Assembly (NCBI GenBank): GCA_937859855.1
Contig: CALMAR010000282.1
Coordinates: 1 to 5,502, forward strand
From: an uncultured Kineosporia sp.
GTDB taxonomy: Bacteria; Actinomycetota; Actinomycetes; Actinomycetales; Kineosporiaceae
DNA: 5,502 bases
Direction of reading: 5' to 3'
The notes under the pieces were generated by a model. It made no database searches. It was not told where the DNA came from and saw only the letters and a list, made by a program, of their open reading frames with translations. The first letter of the stretch is position 1. Every line of letters begins with the position of its first letter. Positions 1 to 5,204 of the stretch are shown here, in pieces. A program made the position numbers and the translations under genes.

Positions 1-162
1 GGCGGCGGCGAACACCGGGACCATCAGCCAGGACCGCGAGTCCATCCGGACGGCGTCCTCGGTTCCGTTGATGCTGGCGACCATCAGGACGACACCCAGA
101 GCAGTCAGGGCTGCGGCCAGGACGGCATCGCTCCAGCGGACGCCCTCGAAGATCTTGTTCAT
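1..162 (-). CDS. N-terminus of a membrane protein, probable sensor histidine kinase (partial)
   Basis: Only the first 54 codons are inside the window; the gene continues past base 1. The ATG at 162 has a good Shine-Dalgarno (AGAGGA) 7 nt upstream. The protein begins MNKIFEGVRWSDAVLAAALT, so a short amphipathic lead is followed by a hydrophobic segment at about residues 12-31, then a polar stretch with Asp and Arg (about 32-43), then a second hydrophobic run that starts near residue 45. This short cytoplasmic lead followed by closely spaced membrane helices resembles the N-terminal sensor region of actinobacterial NarL-system histidine kinases. The divergent neighbour at 330 is a NarL-type response regulator, which supports a cognate pair. 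No catalytic domain (H box, ATPase) is visible, so the kinase call rests on resemblance and context; another small membrane protein remains possible. Confidence 0.6.
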   Translation of the reverse strand, partial: MNKIFEGVRWSDAVLAAALTALGVVLMVASINGTEDAVRMDSRSWLMVPVFAAA

Positions 163-169
163 GGTGGTT

Positions 170-175
170 TCCTCT
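170..175 (-). promoter_or_regulatory. Ribosome binding site of the divergent membrane protein gene
   Basis: AGAGGA on the minus strand lies 7 nt before the ATG at 162. It is one of only two convincing Shine-Dalgarno sequences in the window, the other preceding the DNA glycosylase, and it fixes this start. Confidence 0.65.
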
Positions 176-317
176 CGAATGCCGACCGGCCGATCCGGTG
201 TAGCTGCGAGGCTAGGAATTCCGGCCTGGGCCCGTCGTCCTCACCAGGAGCGATCTATCCAGGCGGTGTCCTCCTCAAGGACGACGCGAAGACGACGCCA
301 GCGCGGGCCGGGCTTGT

Positions 318-323
318 CACAAT
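318..323 (+). promoter_or_regulatory. Putative -10 box of a leaderless response regulator transcript
   Basis: CACAAT ends 6 nt before the GTG at 330, which would place +1 on the G of the start codon. No Shine-Dalgarno precedes the GTG, consistent with a leaderless mRNA of the kind common in actinobacteria. No convincing -35 is seen. Confidence 0.4.
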
Positions 324-329
324 GAGCCG

Positions 330-1007
330 GTGCCCGACCCCATCCGCGTGCTCATCGTCGATGATCAGCAACTGCTGCGCGCGGGATTCCGGGTGATCCT
401 GGACTCGGAGCCGGGGATCGAGGTGGTGGGAGAGGCCGCGGACGGCCGGGCTGCGCTGACCCAGGTGAGCGCGACCGGCCCGGATGTGGTGCTGATGGAC
501 ATCCGGATGCCGGAGCTGGACGGGCTCAGCGCCACCGAGCAGCTGATGGGGATGCCCGACCCGCCCCGGGTGGTGGTGCTGACCACCTTCGACCAGAACG
601 AGTACGTCGTGCGGGCGCTGCGGGCCGGCGCTTACGGTTTCCTGCTCAAGGACGCACCCGCGTCCAGGCTGATCGCGGCGATCCGCGCGGCGGCCGGAGG
701 CGATGCGCTGATCGAGCCCTCGATCACCCGGCGGCTGGTCGAGCAGTTCATGGTGCCGGCCCAGACCGATTCGATCGGATCGCCCGGCCCTCCGGAAGTG
801 ATGCGAGGACTGACCGAACGGGAACTCGAAGTGCTGAGACTGCTGGCCCGGGGCCTGTCCAACGCCGAGATCGCGGCCGAGATCGTGGTCGCCGAGACCA
901 CGGTGAAGACACACGTCGCCCGGATCCTGACCAAGCTGGGCGTGCGGGACCGGGTTCAGGCGGTGGTGCTGGCCTACGAGTCGGGCTTCGTCACCCGGTC
1001 CCGCTGA
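330..1007 (+). CDS. NarL/FixJ-family two-component response regulator
   Basis: A 225-residue cytoplasmic DNA-binding response regulator of normal family length. The receiver domain covers about residues 5-120: acidic pocket D11-D12, phospho-acceptor D57 (in VVLMDIRMP), switch threonines T85/T86, and conserved K107 in GFLLKDAP. A short linker leads to a LuxR/GerE helix-turn-helix at about 160-222, with LTERELEVLRLLARGLSNAE and the recognition-helix motif TVKTHVARILTKL. Phosphorylation at D57 by a partner kinase should trigger dimerisation and promoter binding; the likely partner is the divergent gene ending at 162. The GTG at 330 is chosen because the receiver starts immediately after it; the ATG at 322 is out of frame. 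The regulated genes cannot be told from the sequence, though the shared upstream region suggests autoregulation. The stop lies 10 bp from that of the convergent Tudor-domain gene. Confidence 0.95.
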   Translation: MPDPIRVLIVDDQQLLRAGFRVILDSEPGIEVVGEAADGRAALTQVSATGPDVVLMDIRMPELDGLSATEQLMGMPDPPRVVVLTTFDQNEYVVRALRAGAYGFLLKDAPASRLIAAIRAAAGGDALIEPSITRRLVEQFMVPAQTDSIGSPGPPEVMRGLTERELEVLRLLARGLSNAEIAAEIVVAETTVKTHVARILTKLGVRDRVQAVVLAYESGFVTRSR

Positions 1008-1017
1008 TCTTGGCTGG

Positions 1018-1251
1018 CTAGAGTGTGGTGAGCCGGGTGTGGGCGACCGAGCGGTAAGAGCCGTCCTCATCCCCGAAATCGACGATCACATCGCAGTCGT
1101 TGACCAGGCGCGTGACGCGGCCCAAGCCGAAGCGGTCGTGGGTGACGCGATCTCCGACGTTCATCCGAGTGGCTGCCGCCGGAGTCGGGACGGGCCGTGC
1201 GAAAGGGCTGCCGCTGAGCACCCGGTGCGCGGGTGAGGTTGAAGGGGTCAC
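1018..1251 (-). CDS. Small stand-alone Tudor-like (UvrD/PcrA C-terminal type) protein
   Basis: A 77-residue protein. Residues 31-77 (VGDRVTHDRFGLGRVTRL, then VIVDFGDEDGSYRSVAHTRLTTL) have the pattern of the small SH3/Tudor-like domain that ends UvrD/PcrA helicases, where it contacts RNA polymerase: GDxVxHxxFGxGxV, a VxVDF strand and a terminal LTxL. Residues 1-30 are a Ser/Pro/Arg-rich tail without recognisable fold. The GTG at 1251 is preferred because a -10-like CATACT lies 5 nt upstream, fitting a leaderless transcript; an internal ATG at 1164 would give a 48-residue, domain-only form and cannot be excluded. Neither start has a good Shine-Dalgarno. Similar small proteins are usually annotated as hypothetical in actinobacteria. 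A role at RNA polymerase or in repair is inference from domain similarity. Confidence 0.75.
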   Translation of the reverse strand: MTPSTSPAHRVLSGSPFARPVPTPAAATRMNVGDRVTHDRFGLGRVTRLVNDCDVIVDFGDEDGSYRSVAHTRLTTL

Positions 1252-1256
1252 GCTTC

Positions 1257-1262
1257 AGTATG
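1257..1262 (-). promoter_or_regulatory. Putative -10 box of the Tudor-domain gene
   Basis: CATACT on the minus strand ends 5 nt before the GTG at 1251, placing transcription start at or next to the start codon. No -35 match is seen. This supports the longer, 77-residue form of the protein. Confidence 0.3.
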
Positions 1263-1359
1263 TGGCCATACGAAGGTCACGGCGGCTTTCAGAGCCAAAT
1301 CTTTGCCGGGCACTCTCTGCCGCCTCATTGCGCGAGGGACAGCGACGGACCGGCGAGGG

Positions 1360-1817
1360 GTGATCTACCGGACCTATCCGCGGAGCTTGGCTGATTCCAG
1401 CGGCGACGGGATCGGTGATCCGCGCGGCTCATCGACCACGTCGGACATCTGGAACGGCTCGGCGTGGACGTGGTCTGGCTCTCGCCGATGTACGCCCGCC
1501 GATGGACGACCACGGCTACCGCATCAGCGAATACCAGGACGTCGAGCCGTTGTCCGGCGCCCTGGCCGATCTGATCAGGGCCTGGCACCAGAGCGGCATC
1601 GAGCTGATGATGGACCTGGTCGTGAACCATACCTCGGACGAGCCCCCGTGGTTTCTCGGAATCCCATTCCAGCACATACAATTCCAGGCCCGAGTGGTGC
1701 TGGTTCGGCAGCGTCCGGGCAGGCCTGAGGCCAGCCCAACCAGGCTTGGAGCCGACGAACTGGGAATCAGTTCTCCGGGTCCGCCTGGGCGGGGACGAGA
1801 CCACGATGCAGCACTAA
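1360..1817 (+). pseudogene. Decayed remnant of a GH13 alpha-glucosidase (oligo-1,6-glucosidase type) gene
   Basis: Pieces of one GH13 protein appear in order but in different frames. VIYRTYPRSLADSSGDGIGD (from 1360) is the family N-terminus. LIDHVGHLERLGVDVVWLSP follows from 1428 after a lost base. MDDHGYRISEYQDVEPLSGA runs from 1502 after another lost base and continues through conserved region I (MDLVVNHTSDEPPWF, to about 1654). A further shift gives SESHSSTYNSRPEWCWFG (from 1656) and EPTNWES. FSGSAW at 1771-1788 is one frame over, and DETTMQH returns to the 1656 frame at 1794-1814 before a TAA at 1815. The original enzyme would be roughly 550 residues and hydrolyse alpha-glucosidic bonds in short oligosaccharides; only about the first 150 codons remain. 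The acid/base and nucleophile region is missing, the usual start codon region is not recognisable, and no intact reading frame exists, so no active enzyme is expected. Confidence 0.88.
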
Positions 1818-1868
1818 CGGACTGACCGGTGAGACTTCGGCATCACGGCGGGTGCAGTGAGCGGTGGT

Positions 1869-1874
1869 TATAGT
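1869..1874 (+). promoter_or_regulatory. -10 box of the RNA methyltransferase gene
   Basis: TATAGT is the best -10 match in the window. Transcription would start at about 1881-1883, at or within two bases of the GTG at 1883, and no Shine-Dalgarno is present, so the mRNA is probably leaderless. The -35 position has no good match. Confidence 0.55.
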
Positions 1875-1882
1875 CGGTCGGC

Positions 1883-2680
1883 GTGGAGAGCGTGGACCTC
1901 AGCAGCCTCTCCAATCCGCAGGTCAAAGCGCTGGTGCGGCTGCGGACCCGGCGGGCCCGGGATGAGCGGGGCCACACCCTGATTGAAGGCTTCGACGAAC
2001 TCGAGCTCGCGCTGACCGCCGGGGTGAGACCGGAGCGGATCTACTACGCCCCGGCGCTGATCAGGCCCGGCCAGGCCAGCCTGATCGGGCAGCTGCGGGA
2101 TACCGGTGTTCTGGTGACCTCGGTCAGTGCCGCGGTGTTCGAGAAGATCGCCTACCGCGAATCTCCGGACGGCTGGCTCGCGGTGACCAGAACTCCTGGG
2201 GTGCAACTGGATTCGCTGGTGCTGAGTGAACGTGCCCTGGTGCTGGTCTGTGAGGGCATCGAGAAGCCCGGCAATCTGGGCGCGATCCTGCGGACCGCTG
2301 AAGCCGCGGCAGCCGATGCCGTGATCAGTGCCTCGCCGGTGACCGACTTCGGGAACCCCAATACCGTGCGCGCCAGCAAGGGCACGGTGTTCGCCGTGCC
2401 GGTGTCCGCCGCGCCCAGCCAGGCCGTGCTGACCTGGCTGCGCAGACGTGCGGTCACGATTGCGGTGACCACGCCGCGGGGCAGGACCCCGCTGCACCTC
2501 GCCGATCTGAGCGGCCCGCTCGCGCTGGTGATCGGCGCCGAAAGCACCGGGGTCAGCGATCTCTGGCTGGAGCACGCTGACCAGACTCTGCTGATTCCGA
2601 TGCACGGCCAGGTCAATTCACTCAACGCCGCCTCCGCGGCTGCGATTGCGCTCTACGAGGTCAGCCGACAGCGCCGCTAG
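1883..2680 (+). CDS. TrmH/SpoU-family RNA 2'-O-methyltransferase
   Basis: A 265-residue SPOUT-class methyltransferase, of normal length for the two-domain TrmH type, transferring a methyl group from S-adenosylmethionine to a ribose 2'-OH in rRNA or tRNA. Residues about 10-100 form the SpoU substrate-binding domain (RTRRARDERGHTLIEGFDEL). The catalytic trefoil-knot domain starts near 117 with all three SpoU motifs: motif 1 EGIEKPGNLGAILRTAEA (N131, R137), motif 2 VIGAESTGVS (E220, G223) and motif 3 IPMHGQVNSLNAASAAAIAL (238-257; S246, N248). The GTG at 1883 is favoured by the -10 box just upstream and the start of the conserved domain. The exact RNA target cannot be read from sequence; 23S rRNA is the commonest guess for this subfamily. 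It ends 16 bp from the convergent polymerase gene with no visible terminator. Confidence 0.93.
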   Translation: MESVDLSSLSNPQVKALVRLRTRRARDERGHTLIEGFDELELALTAGVRPERIYYAPALIRPGQASLIGQLRDTGVLVTSVSAAVFEKIAYRESPDGWLAVTRTPGVQLDSLVLSERALVLVCEGIEKPGNLGAILRTAEAAAADAVISASPVTDFGNPNTVRASKGTVFAVPVSAAPSQAVLTWLRRRAVTIAVTTPRGRTPLHLADLSGPLALVIGAESTGVSDLWLEHADQTLLIPMHGQVNSLNAASAAAIALYEVSRQRR

Positions 2681-2696
2681 GCCAGGTCGCCGCGGG

Positions 2697-3761
2697 TCAC
2701 AGTGTGTCGGCGAACTCCAGTCGCACCCCGAGGAGCCGGACCGTGCGCTGCCGGTCATCCGAGATCGGGCCGTCCCCAAGCTTCTCCAGGACCTCGAGCG
2801 CGGCGGCGACCAGCGGCCCGGCGTCCAGCGTCGGCTCGGAGACCTTGCGGGCCGACACCTGGGTGCTGAACGGTACCCACCGGATCTTCACCCCGACCCG
2901 GCCGACCAGCCGCTCGTCGGCGGTCACGTCGTCCACCACAAGCCTTGTGATCTGCGCGGTTTCGGCCCGGATGGCGTCCCACGAGGTCAGGTCCTGCTGA
3001 AAGGTCACCTCCCGGCTGCGGGATTTCCGCACCCAGGGATCACCCACCACCGGCGAAGGGTCCTCACCGCGACCCATCCGGCCCAGCCAGGGCCCGATGG
3101 CCGGCCCGAACCGGGCCGCCAGCACCGCATCATCGGCCGCCGCCAGTTCCCCGACCGAGCCGATGCCCAGCTCGGCGAGCTTGGCCGCCGTCCGGGACCC
3201 GATGCCCCACAACACATCTGGCGACTGATTGCCGAAGTGTTCGAACCAGGTGGCGCCGGTGATCCGGTACACCCCCGCCGGTTTTCCGAACCCAGTAGCC
3301 ATCTTCGCCTGCAGCTTGTTCCGGCCGATGCCCACCGAGCACGAGAGCTGCGTCCGCTCCAGCACGGCAGCGAGGATCCGGCCAGCCAGATCCTCGGGTT
3401 CGTCGTCGTCCGCGACCGCGGCTCCGATGAACGCCTCATCCCAGCCGATCTCCTCCACCACGACGTCGAACTCTCGCAGCGTGGTCATCACCGCAGCCGA
3501 GGCGGCCTCGTAGACGGGTTTGTCCACCGGCAGGAAGACGGCGCCGCGCCCATCGAGACGACGCGCGGCCGTGCGCAGGGCCATCCCCGACCGGACCCCG
3601 AACGCTCGGGCCTCGTACGACGCCGTGCTGACGACGCCGCGCTTGGTGGTGTCGCCGTCCCCGCCGACCACCACTGGCCGACCGGCCAGTTCGGGATGCC
3701 GCAGCACTTCGACCGCAGCCAGGAACTGGTCCAGATCGACGTGCAGCACCCATCGGCTCAC
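2697..3761 (-). CDS. dinB: DinB2-type Y-family DNA polymerase (Pol IV) with leucine steric gate
   Basis: A 354-residue translesion polymerase. The palm begins VSRWVLHVDLDQFLAAVE with metal ligand D9 and D11; D108 and E109 in EEIGWDEAFIG complete the active site. The fingers hold VVSTASYEARAFGVRSGM, the thumb carries a helix-hairpin-helix (LWGIGSRTAAKLAELGIGSV, about 185-204), and the little-finger domain covers about 242-350. The steric-gate position, normally Phe or Tyr, is Leu14, and both HVDLDQFL and GWDEA match the mycobacterial DinB2 class. No C-terminal clamp-binding motif is seen after RLLGVRLEF. The GTG at 3761 is chosen because it aligns with the short DinB2 N-terminus as I remember it and has a -10-like CAGACT exactly 6 nt upstream; an in-frame GTG at 3779 would add six residues. 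No SOS box (GAAC-N4-GTTC) is visible nearby, so LexA control is not indicated. Confidence 0.93.
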   Translation of the reverse strand: MSRWVLHVDLDQFLAAVEVLRHPELAGRPVVVGGDGDTTKRGVVSTASYEARAFGVRSGMALRTAARRLDGRGAVFLPVDKPVYEAASAAVMTTLREFDVVVEEIGWDEAFIGAAVADDDEPEDLAGRILAAVLERTQLSCSVGIGRNKLQAKMATGFGKPAGVYRITGATWFEHFGNQSPDVLWGIGSRTAAKLAELGIGSVGELAAADDAVLAARFGPAIGPWLGRMGRGEDPSPVVGDPWVRKSRSREVTFQQDLTSWDAIRAETAQITRLVVDDVTADERLVGRVGVKIRWVPFSTQVSARKVSEPTLDAGPLVAAALEVLEKLGDGPISDDRQRTVRLLGVRLEFADTL

Positions 3762-3767
3762 CGGCTC

Positions 3768-3773
3768 AGTCTG
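3768..3773 (-). promoter_or_regulatory. Putative -10 box supporting the internal dinB start
   Basis: CAGACT on the minus strand is followed by gagccg and then the GTG at 3761, so +1 would fall on the start codon. The arrangement CAnnnTGAGCCGGTG is the same as at the response regulator start (318-332). No -35 match is seen. Confidence 0.3.
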
Positions 3774-3834
3774 CCGCACGGTGGCACGGGCCAGCCGGGG
3801 TCGCGATACCCGGCGGATTGCCTCTGGATGAGCC

Positions 3835-3838
3835 AGGA
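3835..3838 (+). promoter_or_regulatory. Ribosome binding site deciding the DNA glycosylase start
   Basis: AGGA lies 8 nt before the GTG at 3847, ideal spacing, and overlaps the upstream ATG at 3838. It supports initiation at 3847, which yields the catalytic Pro at position 2. It sits in a tandem repeat of GGATGAGC (3826-3833 and 3836-3843). Confidence 0.55.
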
Positions 3839-3846
3839 TGAGCGCT

Positions 3847-4665
3847 GTGCCTGAACTGCCTGAGGTCGAGTCCGCCCGCGCCGCGATCGAAAAGGCGGCT
3901 CTGGAGCGGAAGATCGCCGATGTGGACGATCAGGACAGCTACGAGTGCCGCCCGCACGCCCCCGGCCAGATCAGGGACGCGCTGGTTGGCCGGCGGCTGA
4001 CCAGCGTTCATCGCCGGGGCAAGAGCATGTGGTGCCGGACGTCCGCAGTTGGCCGATCGAAGGGTGAGGGGCCAGTGCTGGGCATCCACCTCGGCATGTC
4101 CGGCAAGATCGTGATCGCCTGCCGCTCCGGCGCCGAGATCGATGGCGGGGACTACTGGGAGCGAGGCCGCCAAGCCGGTGATCACCGATACGCCCGCTTC
4201 TCGCTCAGCTTCGCCGACGGCGGATTCCTGCTGCTGGCCGACCCGCGCCGCCTGGGCCGGGTGCGCCTGGACCCGCCGGTGGAGCATCTCGGTCCCGATG
4301 CCCGTGACATCACCGCGGGCCAGTTCCGGGCCGTGCTCGAGCGGGGGACCGCGCCGGTCAAAGCGCGCCTGCTCGATCAGGAGGCGATCGCCGGGATCGG
4401 CAATCTGCTGGCCGATCAGATCCTCTGGCAGGCTCGGGTCAGTCCCTCGCGTCCCGTTCGCGACCTCGATCGCACAGACGCCGCCCGTCTGCTCAGAGCC
4501 TTGCGCAGTGCCATCCGCGCCGCGATCGCCGGCGGCGGCGTGCACACACTGCCGATCATCCCGTTCCGCACCGAGGGCGCCTGCTGCCCTCGCGACGGTG
4601 CGCCGATGAAGCGGAGCACGGTCGGTGGCCGCACCACCTGGTGGTGCTCGCGCGAGCAGGCCTGA
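3847..4665 (+). CDS. Fpg/Nei-family DNA glycosylase/AP lyase
   Basis: A 272-residue base-excision repair enzyme that would remove oxidised bases and cut the abasic site. It begins MPELPEVE, with the nucleophile Pro2 and catalytic Glu3 of the family; K59 in RRGKS corresponds to the conserved beta-hairpin lysine, and HLGMSG (81-86) is the family signature holding the void-filling Met84. The helix-two-turn-helix covers about 177-200 (DQEAIAGIGNLLADQILWQA, N186). The C-terminal hairpin is RTEGACCPRDGAPMKRSTVG and GRTTWWCSRE, where R262 matches the DNA-binding arginine, but two zinc cysteines are replaced (D250, E270). The GTG at 3847 is chosen over the ATG at 3838 because the longer form (MSAVPELPEVE) would bury Pro2 and inactivate the enzyme, and AGGA is well placed for 3847. 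Substrate preference (8-oxoguanine or oxidised pyrimidine) cannot be assigned. It is divergent from dinB and ends 10 bp from the phosphoesterase gene. Confidence 0.93.
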   Translation: MPELPEVESARAAIEKAALERKIADVDDQDSYECRPHAPGQIRDALVGRRLTSVHRRGKSMWCRTSAVGRSKGEGPVLGIHLGMSGKIVIACRSGAEIDGGDYWERGRQAGDHRYARFSLSFADGGFLLLADPRRLGRVRLDPPVEHLGPDARDITAGQFRAVLERGTAPVKARLLDQEAIAGIGNLLADQILWQARVSPSRPVRDLDRTDAARLLRALRSAIRAAIAGGGVHTLPIIPFRTEGACCPRDGAPMKRSTVGGRTTWWCSREQA

Positions 4666-4675
4666 GACCCTGCGG

Positions 4676-5083
4676 TCAGCTGCCTGGCTGGGCCTTGGTC
4701 AGATGCAGCAGCCAGTCCGAGCCGGTATCGATCAGGGCATAGCGACGGGATCCTTGCTGGCCGTGCAGCACGAAGGTGAAGCGGCGATCACCGTGCTTCT
4801 CCAGCTCCCACCAGCCAGTGTCGGCGATGAACTTGGTGTCGTCGGTATAGCTCGCGTGCTCCAGTTCGTGGTCGGGAACAGCGACCGCCAGCCGATCGTG
4901 GCGGGAGTCCACCGGCAGGCCCCGGGGAACCGCCCAGGACCGCAGCACGCCGTCCTGCTCCAGCCGCAGATCGAAGTGAGGCCGCGGCTTGCGATGGTCG
5001 TGCAGCACGAACACGGGATGCCGCACAACTCCCGATCCGGACGTCGTCACCTCACCAGGGAAGCACGCCAGCCAGGCGGTCAT
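4676..5083 (-). CDS. Stand-alone LigD-type 3'-phosphoesterase domain protein
   Basis: A 135-residue protein consisting almost wholly of the phosphoesterase domain found at one end of the NHEJ ligase LigD, without polymerase or ligase domains. In LigD this module removes 3'-terminal ribonucleotides and 3'-phosphates from DNA ends. The core motif is FVLHDHRKPRPHFDLRLEQD followed by GVLRSWAVPRG; H30, H36, D38 and R40 have the spacing of the catalytic His-His-Asp-Arg set of Pseudomonas LigD, and H72 in VPDHELEH fits the later active-site His. The middle (DDTKFIADTGWWELEK) differs from the YGxGxV..WD stretch of canonical LigD, marking a distinct subfamily. The ATG at 5083 has no Shine-Dalgarno, and family members as I recall them begin close to FVLHDH, so GTG at 5026 or 5014 may be the true start. 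Activity is inferred from motifs. Confidence 0.85.
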   Translation of the reverse strand: MTAWLACFPGEVTTSGSGVVRHPVFVLHDHRKPRPHFDLRLEQDGVLRSWAVPRGLPVDSRHDRLAVAVPDHELEHASYTDDTKFIADTGWWELEKHGDRRFTFVLHGQQGSRRYALIDTGSDWLLHLTKAQPGS

Positions 5084-5204
5084 CGATCCGGAGAAACGCC
5101 GGCCGCCGCGTCGCTGCTGCTATCCCAGCGGGCGGTGCCCTGATCCGGATGAGGCACCGGTCACAGGCTTCGCGGTGGCGGCCGGGAATGCGCCACCCTG
5201 CTGC
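5084..5204. other. Non-coding stretch upstream of the phosphoesterase gene
   Basis: No convincing gene is found here. A minus-strand open frame over 5052-5375 reads as a Cys/Arg-rich protein with no recognisable domain and is judged a shadow. The stretch presumably carries the phosphoesterase promoter, but I could not identify a clear -10 or -35 for it. The one clear structure is the dyad at 5133-5159. Confidence 0.45.
5133..5159. repeat. Inverted repeat, candidate operator
   Basis: CGGTGCC (5133-5139) and GGCACCG (5153-5159) are perfect 7-bp arms around a 13-nt spacer that itself holds the palindrome ATCCGGAT (5143-5150). It lies 50-76 bp upstream of the phosphoesterase ATG and about 46 bp upstream of the putative rightward -10, so it could act on either gene. 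No T-run follows, which argues against a terminator. Confidence 0.45.

Larger units (their letters stand above)
163..329. promoter_or_regulatory. Divergent control region between kinase and response regulator genes
   Basis: This 167-bp stretch must hold both promoters. It contains two related dyads: TCCT-cacc-AGGA at 238-249 and GTCCT-cctca-AGGAC at 268-282, with centres about 31.5 bp apart. It also has a direct repeat GACGACGC at 280-287 and 291-298 (11-bp period), a palindrome GGAATTCC at 215-222, and a small hairpin ACCGG/CCGGT at 185-199 that would lie in the kinase leader. TTGTcACAA at 314-322 overlaps the putative -10 of the regulator gene. A weak minus-strand -10 (TAGCCT, 214-209) could serve the kinase. 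Autoregulation by the response regulator is inferred, not shown. Confidence 0.5.

Noticed and set aside
255..1070. Long minus-strand open frame opposite the response regulator
   Set aside because: It is His/Arg/Gln-rich with no domain, and lies opposite a clear receiver plus LuxR protein; a typical GC-rich shadow frame.
2681..2696. Possible bidirectional terminator between the methyltransferase and polymerase genes
   Set aside because: Only 16 bp, with no hairpin and no T-run.
3762..3846. Possible SOS (LexA) box between the polymerase and glycosylase genes
   Set aside because: No GAAC-N4-GTTC or near match is present between the two starts.
2646..3854. 402-codon plus-strand open frame over the polymerase gene
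   Set aside because: It is longer than the real gene but Arg/Pro/His-rich without motifs, while the minus strand encodes a full Y-family polymerase.
3766..4545. 259-codon minus-strand open frame over the glycosylase gene
   Set aside because: No recognisable domain, and it opposes intact Fpg/Nei motifs; a shadow frame.
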